Source of the DNA: Saxidomus purpurata
Taxonomy: Eukaryota > Mollusca > Bivalvia > Venerida > Veneridae
Assembly (NCBI GenBank): GCA_022818135.1
Contig: JAFMSR010000002.1
Span: 58,271,740 to 58,335,739 of the forward strand
Direction: 5' to 3'
DNA: 64,000 nucleotides
The position numbers were made by a program, and so were the translations under genes. This document shows positions 37,080 to 47,947 of this stretch, in pieces; the stretch's first letter is position 1, and every line of letters begins with the position of its first letter. The notes beneath the pieces were generated by a model. It saw only the letters and a list, made by a program, of their open reading frames with translations, did no database searches and was not told the DNA's origin.

Positions 37080-37483
37080 TGTCATGTTTTACATTTTGTT
37101 TACTAGAGACCGTATTTATGCAGAGGGACCCCTGCGTCTGTAATTTAGTAGTCGTATGCCTATTGAATATTCCAGCTAGAGTTGTCGCCCTTTATTCAGT
37201 ATCCACCATTTGCACATGGAGAACCACGTTCTCAAAAGCTTACAAATCTAGTCTTTATTATGGTCCCATGGTGTAAGTTTGATTGTTTCTTGTATTTTTA
37301 TGATGCATTGATTACATTTCTTTAGTAAAGTATTCTTGATATCTATGAAAGTAATTGATTGGGGGCTATATCGCCGATTTTCCCAATGACATGAATAATA
37401 GCCGTACCAATACCGTACTTCAACTGTATGTGTATTTAGGTGTTAACCTACTAAATTGTCGTTCCTGTGTATAACACCATATT
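37080..37483 (+). repeat. Right LTR of the BEL/Pao element, truncated by hAT insertion
   Basis: 404 bp matching the left LTR, with one 11-bp insertion and about 14 substitutions by eye. It stops exactly where the hAT terminus CAGGGTTCG begins (37484). Confidence 0.9.
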
Positions 37484-37851
37484 CAGGGTTCGAATTTAAA
37501 CTCGCATGCTCGCAAAATGCGAGTTAAAATTCAATATAGCGAGGAGAAATTTCTTGAGCTCACATTTATTTGCGAGTGAGTTTTTCCCGGTTTTCGTTCT
37601 AAGCAAAGATTACGCTATCTGTGTCCCGGTTTTGCAGTTTTCATCCTTTCTGCGCATGCGTGACAAGTGCCCGCAGCAGTAACTGATGACGTTTACCGTA
37701 AAAATCTATTTCGGTCGCTCGCTCCGGTTTTTCGGTGACTATAATTAGATACGTATGTATAACAAGCGAATACGATTGGTTAGCGCGTCCACGTGGTTAT
37801 AAGCAAGGTCAAATGTACATGTGGTGCACCCGTCTGTGAAAGTTTGCCGAT

Positions 37852-40627
37852 ATGGATAAGTTCGTAGTTAAAAGGTCTCAATCGGGCGCAGATGCAAGCG
37901 CTGCATCTAGCGAAAATAAAAAACCAAAAACATCAGATTCTTCAACGGGCCATAGATCTACTGCAAGTCTAAAAACTGTTAAAAAGTGGATGAGAGAGAT
38001 GAATATTGATTTGTCATACGAGTGTGAAGCAGGTGACACAGTGCATAAAATCGTCTGCACAACCTACAAGCTGTATGCACCAGCTAACATGACCTCCAAT
38101 GTAAGTCCTCACTGACGATTGATTTATTACTGAATGATCTGTCTGTCAGTCAGTTCTAAATGTATATTTGTGTATAATATTGCATTAAATCCTAATTTGA
38201 TGTTATCAACTGATCAATCACAAAATATGCTAAAATAATACAGCCTAACAGGTCCAAAGAAATTGAATATGATTTTTTTAAAGAGACTTCTTCACTTACG
38301 TTTATGTAGATTCAATATGAATCTTTTATAATGTAGGTAAGTAATATGAGTAAGTGAAGTCCGTTTCATTATTTTAGTTTTTATAACTGCGAAGAGGGAG
38401 TCTGTGAAATTTCATGTGAACTCGACAATGCATGAGAGAGCTGTGAAGACCAAGGCAGCCCAAGAGAAAAAAGCCAGGAATGAACAAACAGATCTTGAGA
38501 AGGGCTTTCAAAAAATGGACATGGATACATCTGATAAAATGACCAAACTGTTCAAAACTGCTTATTATGTTGCAATCTTTGAGAGACCATTCACTGACTT
38601 TTCAAACTTAATAGATCTACAGCACTGTAATGGCTTGTCACTTGGTGACACTTACCATACTGACAAGGCTGCAAAAAATTTTATTGAGCACACTGGTGGT
38701 GTATATTTTGATGAAACCAAGCGTATTTTACATGATACTGATTATTTTAGCATATTCTGTGATGGATCAACTGATAGATCCGAAACAGAAAAAGATGTCA
38801 TTTTGATAAAATGTTTGGAAGATTACTATCCTAGAATGAAATATTTGAAGCTTGTTGAACCTGAAAACACAAAATCTCAAGGCCTATTAGCAGCCATTGA
38901 CAAGGCATTTTTTGAGTATGATTTGAACAACTACAAACAGAAAACAGTAGGTTTTTGCTCAGATGGAGCATCTGTTATGATGGGTGCTAAAAAGGGGGTG
39001 ATTCAACTTATGAAAACAGAATGTAATGCTGACTGGATTAAAGCAGTCTGGTGTTTGGCCCACAGGTTAGAATTGGCAATTAAGGATGCCTTTAAGGAGA
39101 TAAAGTCATAGAAATCAGGGCTCTCGTTTGGCAAAATTTGGCCCCATTCCCCCCTTAAAATAGTATGTTTTTTCCCCCCCTTTTGCCCAAAAATTCCCCC
39201 TCGAAAAAAAATTTATTTGAGAGCCGATACCGGGTACCGTAACCGGCGTTTAGTACTACCGCGGTCCGTTTTGGACAGTTTATAGCGTCAGCGTAGTATT
39301 TCCGGTGCAAAATGTCGCACAATTCCCGGTCGTATCGGAAAAAATTGACAGTAAAAAGTGGATATGATATTTGATAGTGTTTTTTCTTTACATTTTTGAT
39401 ATGACGAAAATTCCCCTTTCAAAGAAAATTATTTGAAAATCATGCAAAATTCCCCCCTGATATGGACCCTGGCCCCAGTCTCAAAAGGCTAACGAGAGCC
39501 CTGGAAATGCTTGTGTCCACATATTACTTCTATAAGGGTTCTGGTAAAAGGTTGAAGGAGGCTTCAGATATTGCAGAGTTACTGGGGGAACATTTCATGA
39601 AGCCAGAAAAAGCTAATGGTACTAAATGGGTAGACCATAAACTTAGGGCCACAAGTAAATTAATTCAAAATTGGCCTATCATTCTCAGTTTGAAAATTAT
39701 GCTGAGGACTGCTCAAATAGGGAACAGGGCAGGGCAAAAGTTAGGGGCTATTTGAGGCAACTTAAACAACACAAAATGGTCTGGTACTTGGTATTTGTAA
39801 AAGATATTTTAAATGAAGTATCTAAAATCAGTTTACTCTTTCAGAGGGAAGACCTTACTGTATATAGTGCCATGACCAAACTTCAAAGTGCTGAAACCTC
39901 CTTAAGGGCTCTCATTGACAATGATGGCCCATCAGTAGTTGAAATCAATGATCAAATTAGGGATGGGCAATTACACGGCTTCCAACTTCAAAACATAATT
40001 TCAAATGATGCATTGGTCAGGGATAGACGTAGGATAACTCAGTCTGTTCTTGATTGTCTACATGTTAGGCTTGAAAATTTATCAAGTGATGAAATCTTTC
40101 TGGCATGTAATGCATTTGACGACAAGAACTGGCCTCTTTCAACAAACAGGGATGCTCTTTTACAATATGGAATAGGAGATGTGAGACAAATTTTTAGGCA
40201 CTATGAAACTGTTTTGACTAATGCAGGGTGTAACTTGGTTAATGCACTAAGCCAGTGGTCTGATTTAAAATTCCATGTATCTGGAAATGCAAGGTTTACT
40301 ACTATACATCCACTCCTGGTATGACAGTTGGTCAGTCAGATGGACCAGGAGACAGGGGACTTCAAAGATATACTTAAAATTATCCATTTGTCAAATGTTT
40401 TGCCACTGGCCAATGCATCATGTGAAAGGGCCTTTTCAACTATGAAAAGGATAGAATCAGATTGGAGGTGCAGGCTTGGGGCAGAAATAATGGACACCTT
40501 AATGAGAATTAAGGATGCAGGTGTTGCATTAAGGGAATATCACCCAAAGCCTGCTGTTAGGAGATGGTGGCTGTCTGGAGAGAGACAGAAAAGGCCTAAT
40601 ACTCTGCCATATGGACCCAGAAACTAA
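37852..40627 (+). pseudogene. hAT transposase (ZNF862/DUF4371-like), disrupted
   Basis: The start is MDKFVVKRSQSGADASAASS at 37852. A likely intron runs from the GTAAGT at 38101 to an AG near 38377, though the phases differ by one base. It continues 38378-39111 with IFCDGSTDRSETEKDV and VGFCSDGASVMMGAKKGV, the RNase H-like acidic positions of hAT. A stop at 39109 and a 388-bp MITE (39116-39503) break the gene. It resumes with LEMLVSTYYFYKGSGKRL, shifts frame near 39735, has a stop at 40322, then the hATC dimerisation motif LPLANASCERAFSTMKR (about 40398-40450). At least three lesions besides the MITE, so inactive. Cut-and-paste DDE-type transposase by family. Confidence 0.9.
39116..39503. mobile_element. 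5-bp-TSD transposon family, copy D
   Basis: 388 bp. It starts CAGGGCTCTCGTTTGG and ends CTAACGAGAGCCCTG, flanked by perfect GAAAT (39111-39115, 39504-39508). It is rich in CCCC/TTTT tracts typical of the family in reverse. It is inserted inside the hAT transposase. Removing it brings the two coding parts together but leaves a stop and a frame offset. Confidence 0.9.
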
Positions 40628-40712
40628 GAGGTAGCTCTGCCTTTGGCAGAGTATTAGGCATTTTCAATACACGATGCATATGATTAGGCATTTTCAATAC
40701 ACGATGCATATG
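40594..40712. repeat. Hairpin and 30-bp direct duplication after hAT stop
   Basis: A 15-bp perfect inverted pair GCCTAATACTCTGCC (40594-40608) / GGCAGAGTATTAGGC (40645-40659) spans the transposase stop codon with a 36-nt loop. It overlaps a tandem 30-bp duplication beginning ATTAGGCATTTTCAATACAC (40653-40682, 40683-40712). Confidence 0.9.
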
Positions 40713-40720
40713 AAAATAGT

Positions 40721-42255
40721 TTCATGCAGGTTTGACATAAGACATACAGTTTACATGTACTTAAGCATTATAATAAAGATATACAGCGATGAAAATGCAA
40801 GTTGACTTCCTCATTTTGCAAGTTAAAAATTTTGCTACTTGGGTTTGGGGGATCTACCCCAAGATTTTTTTAATTAAGACTTATAAATCCTGCATTCTGG
40901 TGGGTTCTTGAGGAACGTTCTGTGCTATTTGTTTATGGCAATTTTTCAACATGCACGAGTGTTAACTTGTACATAAACCTTGTTCCAGTACTTGGGGGAT
41001 AGTTGCTCCAGCCTTGTTATGAATCTTTGGCTATGAAAAGCATAGCTGCATTTTCTGCAGCAAGTCAGGGAATTCCAGGATGACCAGGATTCAGGGTTAG
41101 AGGGCTGAGGCTCACTTTTAAACCACAAATCCTGACGGGACTTCTGCTTTTGAAATAAGAAATCCCTCCCAAAAATTAGAAATTCCTCCTTCTTTTTCTG
41201 AAACATGCAGTATAACCTGAATTAGTATGTTAAAAATCAACAAATTCAAATAATTTAGGGTGTGAATTTCCTTCCCCATAAGCAAAATAATCACATTATT
41301 TTTATATAAAAAAAATTAATATGCATGTGAATCATGAACGGTCGAAAAATGGGCCTTAATTTTCATTGCAAACAAGCCTTTTTTTAGTAATTTCTCTGAA
41401 AGTTCGCGGCCGCACAATGGTTTAAACAATTAAAAGTTGAATTGTAATTATTTCTCTTTAAAAGGTGGCGAAAATTAGCGGTTATTAGTCCGCAAACAAA
41501 ATAATTTTCAAGTCACTTCAATGCAAACACGCCGGTATTTTCACATGCATATTAAACAATTAACACATGAGCAGTGATTATGTCTCTTTTAATTCGTAAA
41601 CGATCCCGAAAAACAGCGCTAATATATTCTCAAAACATGCCAATTTTCCAGTTACTTCTCTGCATAGATGCCGCTAATTGGTCTCATTGTTAAATAATAA
41701 AAAAATAATTAAAAACTAGGCAGTAAGTTTGTCAACGGTTCCGAAAAACAACTGTAAAAAGCCGATAATTTATCGGCAAACCTGCACATTAGAAACACCG
41801 CATGTTTTAATCCCGTTAAATTGATTATCGGGTGTTACGACCACCTTACCTGTGCAGTAATTATCGGAAAACCTCGCGATCTAACTGGCTGACGGGATTT
41901 GTCCTGCCCAATTTCATCTGACTGGCGACATTGATTGGTAAAGGGACACTGAAGTGCGTTTTGACTCCGCTTTCCGCCTGTCGGATGACAAATAGCTTAT
42001 AGATTTAGTCGGGCTTGTAATTTATTCGGTAGCGATTACGGGAAAATTTAATCACCTTCAGGTCAAACGTGTGCACAAAAAAAAGTGCGTCCCGAGGAAT
42101 CATCGGTCGGCGTTTCACGCGTCCTCTTTGAAATTTATGCGTCCAAATACGCTTAATTCAGCGTTTCCGAGAGCCCTGTTGACGTCCCAAAATAAATTAT
42201 AATGAATCATGACCGAAATCAAAGGAGGGAATTGCCTTTGAATGAACAAAAGAAT
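40721..42255. other. Non-coding, likely more transposon debris
   Basis: It contains a CCGAGAGCCCTG end-like motif at 42167-42180, similar to the right end of copy D, but no matching left end was found. No gene seen. Confidence 0.4.
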
Positions 42256-42261
42256 GTTAAC

Positions 42262-43793
42262 CAGGGCTTCCACTAAGTTTCAAATTAAGGAAGTCCTGAC
42301 TCCAAGGCAACTGGATTTGGAAGTCCCTGTGAAAATTTTATGGAGTCCCCAGTACGCGAACCTATTGGACAACGTGGGACATCATCATTTCATCATCATC
42401 AATCACCATCATCATCATCATCAAATACTTTACTTAATGTTAAAAAAATGAAAATGAAGAACCTGTCTGTAAAATAAACTTTCATTTTGACCAAAGATCT
42501 GAATTATTCAATGCATAAGATAACAGTTTAAGTACTTAATACATACATTTACAAAGCAACATTATCATTATAATTTTTATTGTAGTTTATTTGGCCCTAT
42601 TCCTCTCCAAAATTAATATACATTTTTCACCATTTTTTACAAAAAAATCCCCTCAAAAAGTCCAAATGTTGAAAAAAATCTTTACTTTATTTAAGAGTTG
42701 GCCAAAACTGTTTAAAAACGTAAGTTTTCATAAATTCAATCGCTTCAGAATTATTTCTTTCAACTATTTGATACCTTACATGTGAAATAGTCAGCCGAAT
42801 ATCGCCGATTTTTTCGTTTGTCACATATTTTCGCGACCCCGATTTTTGTTATTTTTTGAATGAAAACGGTGTTCAAAGGATTTAAAAAGAATGATAATTG
42901 GCAAAAGAATAATGTCATTAACATACTTGATAGATTTTGTTCTTTATTACATTTAACACTGTATATTTTATACATTTTCTAAAAATTTCCCTCCGAAAGG
43001 GCCCAGCCACCTTTCCCCTCAGACTGAAAAAAACACTGTTTGATAACACATCTTTTCAACCTTAAAGTGTTTGGGTTTTTTGTTTGGGGGGGGGAGCGGA
43101 TTCTGTGCTTTCAGTCTCCTCATTACGCTTTCGTTTGTTAGATTCGGCCAGCGCCGAAACAACGAAATGGAGCAAAGAACGTTGAACCATATCAGCAGTC
43201 AAGCACAATATGACGATTTTTATTCAAATCAATTTTAGACCAAAACTTGCATTTACTCATTTACTTACACCTGCATTATCGACGAGACATTAAAACCAAG
43301 TTCTAAAATCGCCGATTCACAGTTTTAAAAGGACGTCCATTTTCGACAATAGAGTAAACCAAATTACCGCTAGATGTTGGGAATTTCAAAACAACACCGT
43401 GTCATATTAATCTGTTTACACTTGCCGCTAATTGAAGTAAAATTATGCCGTCACAAGATGTTGTTAATTGGCCCTAATTATCGCATCATTTCAAAATAAC
43501 CTGACAAACACGGCATCTGTCAATCATAGCCCACGATAATTGCTGGGGGCGGAGTTTACCTCGTTCAAGAGTGAATCGAATACTGCCGATTGTGAGCGCA
43601 TAGAGTGACTGATTACGCGTGGGCGGTGCCGTATTAGAGAAAATGTTTCATTTTTATTTTGTTTGGACGCTATGGGTCGGCGATTTTGTCGTCCTCGGAA
43701 ATTTAAGGAAGTCAAGCATACGCCGGGGGTCTTGTGTATTGGTCCAATTTTATGGCGTATTTTACGGCCGGACGCCGCTTAACGGAAGCCCTG
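42262..43793. mobile_element. TIR element with 6-bp TSD
   Basis: 1,532 bp. Left CAGGGCTTCCACTAAG and right CTTAACGGAAGCCCTG are inverted, and GTTAAC flanks both sides (42256-42261, 43794-43799). It has no transposase. It contains a reversed, truncated member of the 5-bp-TSD family. Confidence 0.75.
42592..43038. mobile_element. 5-bp-TSD family, copy E (reversed, truncated)
   Basis: It aligns throughout with copy A in reverse complement: shared phrases TGATACCTTACATGTGAAAT, TTTCGCGACCCCGATTTTTG and GGTGTTC, ending AAAAAAACACTG. It lacks about the first 28 bp at its low-coordinate end, so no duplication can be tested. Confidence 0.85.
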
Positions 43794-43799
43794 GTTAAC

Positions 43800-44157
43800 C
43801 AAATTTTGTACTGTAAATAAATTCATATAACTTATTTTTCTTTGGAAAATTCTCCATCGTTTATCGCAGTCGAATCAAAGAATGTGCCAACATCTAAGAC
43901 TGGATAGTGTGAATAGATTGATAGATTGTCTTTTTTATTACTTTACTTTTGGTCTGGCAGATTTTTTTTCAGCACTGCAGATTTTTAGGCCTTGTCTGAC
44001 TGAATCTTGCAATGTTCGGTCATTTTTACCAACTTTCCAAGAGTCTGCTATAGCTCTGGGCCTTCTGTTTGTTTAGTCTTTCCATTACGTTACCCTGGTA
44101 ACCTGATTTCTGCATGGAATGAAATTAACATAACTGTAAGTTCATCACTTCTGTCGA
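43800..44157. other. Spacer
   Basis: No gene supported. Confidence 0.35.
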
Positions 44158-44464
44158 AAGCATTGGGGGGGGGGGGGGGGAGAAAAGGGAAGGGGGGGGA
44201 GGAGGGAGGGGGGGGGAGAAAGAGGGCGGGGGGAGCACCAGCACAAGGGAAAAGGAGAGCACAAGGCTTCAGAGAGGGCCCAAAAAGTTGGTGGGGGGGT
44301 AAAAGCTGCCTAGGATCACGTGACAACATCCGGTAACCTGATTTCTGCAAGGAATGAAATTATTGATACTTTATAACTGGTAAGAATTTCATCAAACTTT
44401 TTTTTTTTTTTTTTTTTTTTGGGGGGGTTTGGGTTGGGGGGGGGGAATATTGGGGGGGGTTTTT

Positions 44465-44500
<36 letters not shown>
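44158..44500. repeat. Poly-G/purine, poly-T and poly-A low-complexity tracts
   Basis: 44165-44310 is G-rich purine sequence; 44398-44425 poly-T, then G runs, then about 35 A near 44470-44500. The Gly/Arg- or Pro-rich open frames here are meaningless. The pattern resembles consensus error in long-read assemblies. Confidence 0.8.
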
Positions 44501-44502
<2 letters not shown>

Positions 44503-45346
44503 GGTTTCTTTTTATCATTGTGTTCATGAAATGCAACATTAATAATAATGGTTTATGTCTTAGATTTTCGTTTCACCTGGGACGGTTAGATCCGTTCAAA
44601 ATCAAAGAGACGATTTGGGAATTTTGACTTTACATATATTTAGGGTCAAAGGGAAATTGCTAATTAAAATTTAAATTAAAAGTTATTTTTAACGGCCATA
44701 TGATAGATTTTAACAAATAGCATGACAGACATCACACCATCCCAAGATGCGTTTTCGCGTTAAGATATATAAATAGCTCAGCCTTTTTTTTTTTTTTTTA
44801 AAAAAAATTTTTTTAGCTTTTCAAATTAAACCTTTTTTAGATGGGTATTGGCAATGAAGGGCATTTTAACAACATGGACAAAGTACCAGTTTATCGGGCG
44901 TGATGCCGGCGTGATAAACGCTCAGGGGGAAAAGACGCTGGGATAGAGGGGGGGTTCGGGGCAAAATTTTTTGAAGGGCCTTGGGGGGGTGGAAAACGGT
45001 GACTGCCACCTTCTTCATACCAAAATTAAAGAATAGCGTTCCAAAAGATATTTGACCTTTACATAATGTCGCGAAAATATATTGCAAACAGAAAAAGTTT
45101 GCGATACTGAATATGTATCCCAGTTCAATATCATATCAATCATGTTACCTGCATACACAGAAAGATGCCCTTACAACATTCCTCAAGATCTGTGCAGAAA
45201 CAGACATTTTATTTATTATTTTTTTTTGCACGTTTTTAATCAGTGTTAAAAGTAGCATGAAAATATGTAAGCGTCTTTTAATCATGACTCAACTATTAGT
45301 TTAGCGCAATGGTTCTTTTTTCCGAATATGTGGCATATCTTGCCTT
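44501..45346. other. Spacer
   Basis: No gene supported. Confidence 0.35.
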
Positions 45347-45360
45347 CAATCGGAACTTCT

Positions 45361-45400
45361 CTCGGCCTTTTCCGTAGAAATTTCTACGAAAAAGGCCGAG
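45361..45400. repeat. 40-bp near-perfect palindrome
   Basis: CTCGGCCTTTTCCGTAGAAA and its complement meet at AATT with one mismatch. Outer CAATCGG (45347) and CCGATTG (45406) extend the symmetry. Confidence 0.9.
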
Positions 45401-45535
45401 TGATGCCGATTGGTCTTGCCTTGCCGCTGTTCTGCTATTTAAAAAGAAACAAACTGACCGAAATTTATGAAATGTAGTTTTTCCATGCTATTTTTTTTCA
45501 ATATACGAGCACATTTACCTTTTAAAGGGGCACTC

Positions 45536-45897
45536 CCTATATCTACGTCAGACTATATCCTCCAAACAAAAATAACGTGTTCAATGTACGTAAAATGATA
45601 AATAGATACAATTTCAAAGGACAACATATATGGAAAAATGCCTCATTTTAGCACAAATAATAAACATCGGGACCTTCTGTAATAAATCGCTATCCACCCA
45701 TTTATTGTACAACAACAACTTAACATAGACTATTGAAAGCTTGACGGTACTGAAACATATTTAAAAACGCTGATTTTACAGATGATGACTTGAATATATA
45801 GCTTAAACCTTTAGGTTAAGTAAAAATACTTGCAAATATTATATTATTAATGCTTTTGAAGTTACTTGATCTGACACCAGTTATGGGTAGTTTCCCT
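45536..45897. mobile_element. TTAA-flanked MITE
   Basis: 362 bp with termini AGGGGCACTCCCTATA and the inverse of AGGGAAACTACCCATA (12 of 16 identical). TTAA is at both borders (45532-45535, 45898-45901), the target of piggyBac and Kolobok-type elements. A second AGGGACATACCCTATAAC end starts immediately after the shared TTAA. Confidence 0.65.
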
Positions 45898-45901
45898 TTA
45901 A

Positions 45902-47102
45902 AGGGACATACCCTATAACTGATTGCAAACTATGGTGCCTTTTAAACTTAAATTTATGTGAATTTGTGGTTTCATATCATCATCTCATAAAAGGTTGGAC
46001 GGATTTGGATTTCAATCATACTTGCCACAAGTGTACACAGATCAATGAAAAACAGGTCAAGTAAAAGTTTTGGCTAAATTTCTCCAATATCTTGAAGAGT
46101 GTAGCCCCTTTCCAACTTAAATATTGATATGATGGTTTTCCTATTGCAAGTCTGTTTCACGTTGCTTGTCCCTACTTTGCATGACCATTTTGAATTGTTA
46201 TGCATTTGATCGTGTCAACGGCATGAAAGTTTCAAAGCTCTACCTTGAATGGTTACTGAGAAAAGGGGGACTTTTAACAAAAAACGTAACCAAATATACG
46301 ACTACGACGACGCAGGACGAAGCGACACAACGACAAACGCCGAGGAAGCTATGACGTTAGCTCATCTGTCGAGCTACAGAGAGTACATGAGTTACAGGCA
46401 TGACATTTTGTTCATACATTCATTAGATCTTCTTTCCCCCCCCCCCCCCCGTGTTGTATTATTATATTGTTGTTTCTGCTTTTCGTTTCGCTCTAATGCT
46501 CATTATCTTTTTTTCCCATGTGCTGCATTAATTTGTCAGTGTAACATCGTGATATTTCTTTTTATGTCCATAGTTCTCAATACAAATTAAGACTAAATCA
46601 TTTAAAATTTATGGAATTTCTTAGTGGGCAAAAGAGTTGTCTCTTAACTGTCTAACCTTTTTATTTATTTATATAGAATAAATTTAATACTTATTTGCTT
46701 TCTGCTTTTGTTTTGTGTGCCTTTATGTATTTTTTTCATCATCTTTTGTGATAAGTACTAATAAGTTCATTCCTAATATAATTAATTTGTAATGATATAC
46801 ATTTATCTTAAACTAAACGTGTTTCCTACGTTAGGTTTCGTTTACATAGTTTCTTAAAGATAAGCCAAAGTTATGACTTGTACAAGAAATTTTTCTACAC
46901 AAGATCTAGCAAGAATTGCTTTGACAATTCATCACAAAATAGTGGGAAGATATATTCAGCACATAATATTGTCTAGCATGCAGACGAGTTTCTGAATCTT
47001 TTAAGAAAATATGAAATTAATGGATTATGTTTTAAAAGAAATGCATTAAGTGTTCTTATCGAGAAAAATCTTATATTGAATGACCATTGAATACATATTA
47101 AA
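45902..47102. other. Spacer
   Basis: No supported gene. The open frames 46166-46590 have no recognisable similarity; a poly-C run lies at about 46436-46450. Confidence 0.35.
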
Positions 47103-47137
47103 ATGGCATTCCCTGTTTGATATTATTTTTGTTTTTA
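47103..47137 (+). mobile_element. Retroposon 3'-end fragment
   Basis: TGGCATTCCCTGTTTGATAT followed by TATTTTTGTTTTT matches the 3' ends of the insertions at 34889 and 51272; only about 35 bp is kept. Confidence 0.6.
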
Positions 47138-47412
47138 AATTTCATCTTAAAAACTCTCTTTTTTGTTCAGTGTGATAGTACTTTGCACCTGTATCATATA
47201 AATGTTCCCTTTTTTGGTATAAATTGATCAGTTGGTCAACTTTGTCCTTTGATCAAACAACAAAATAATGTAAACGGAATGCACGAAAATATGTCCCCAA
47301 AACAACCCCACAGTACATGAATAACCACTCCCACATCTGTTTTCCCATTAAACACTTCTTATCATTAATTTGACAGCCAAAGAAATTGTAGAAAAGGGTG
47401 TGGCAAAATTAG

Positions 47413-47456
<44 letters not shown>

Positions 47457-47482
47457 GGCGGGGGAACACCCCCCCCTGGGGG
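47413..47482. repeat. Poly-C/poly-G tract
   Basis: About 40 consecutive C, then G runs. The Gly/Pro-rich minus frame here is not a gene. Confidence 0.9.
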
Positions 47483-47947
47483 GCCTTCCCCACCCGCCAT
47501 GGCAACAGGCTCTATTCTCAAAAATAAGCCAGCAAAATTTTGAATAACCACTCGCATATTATGTTTCACACTCTAACATTAATTGACAACCAAGAAATTG
47601 GGGAAAAAAAGAAAAGGCTTTATTTTTTTTCAAGAAAATTATCGCATATTATGTCACATAAATTTTGACAAAAGTTGCTCAATTGTGGGTGTTTACATAT
47701 GAAAAATTCTTGTACAAGACATAAATAGTACTTATCTTAATGTCTTGTACAAGAAACTTGGAAGGTGTAAATCCCCACTAACGCAGTTTGTGTCGTATTG
47801 CATATAAATGTCTTAAGTCAGGATCAGCAGGTATCATGCAGTTCCTACCTTGTCCATTTATATTAAACGTGACTTTCTTTTCTTTTAGGTTTTAGTTAGA
47901 AATTTATACTTATATACGAGTTTAACCTTAAATTGAATGTTATACTA

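Larger units (their letters stand above)
31869..37483 (+). mobile_element. Decayed BEL/Pao LTR retrotransposon
   Basis: Flanking LTRs match along their length. Internal order is Gag (DUF1759-like, zinc knuckles), aspartic protease (DUF1758-like), reverse transcriptase N-terminal part, RNase H, integrase zinc finger, integrase core and C-terminal DUF5641-like domain; this order and motif set identify BEL/Pao. The RT core is deleted, several frameshifts are present, a retroposon sits after RNase H, and a hAT element interrupts the right LTR. It is dead. Its host is the region upstream of MRPL12. Confidence 0.93.
37484..40720 (+). mobile_element. hAT transposon inserted in the right LTR
   Basis: The left end CAGGGTTCGAATTTAAACTC follows the LTR directly and is followed by inverted CTCGCAAAATGCGAG. 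Transposase remnants at 37852-40627 belong to the hAT superfamily. The right end (expected complement of the left TIR plus ACCATATT) was not found; the end coordinate is only a lower bound set by the hairpin after the transposase stop. Confidence 0.75.

Noticed and set aside
44007..44350. Gly/Arg-rich and Pro-rich proteins
   Set aside because: Products of poly-G/purine low-complexity sequence, probably assembly error.
47173..47182. GATAGTACT as the displaced remainder of the right LTR
   Set aside because: Only nine bases match the sequence after 32261; likely chance.
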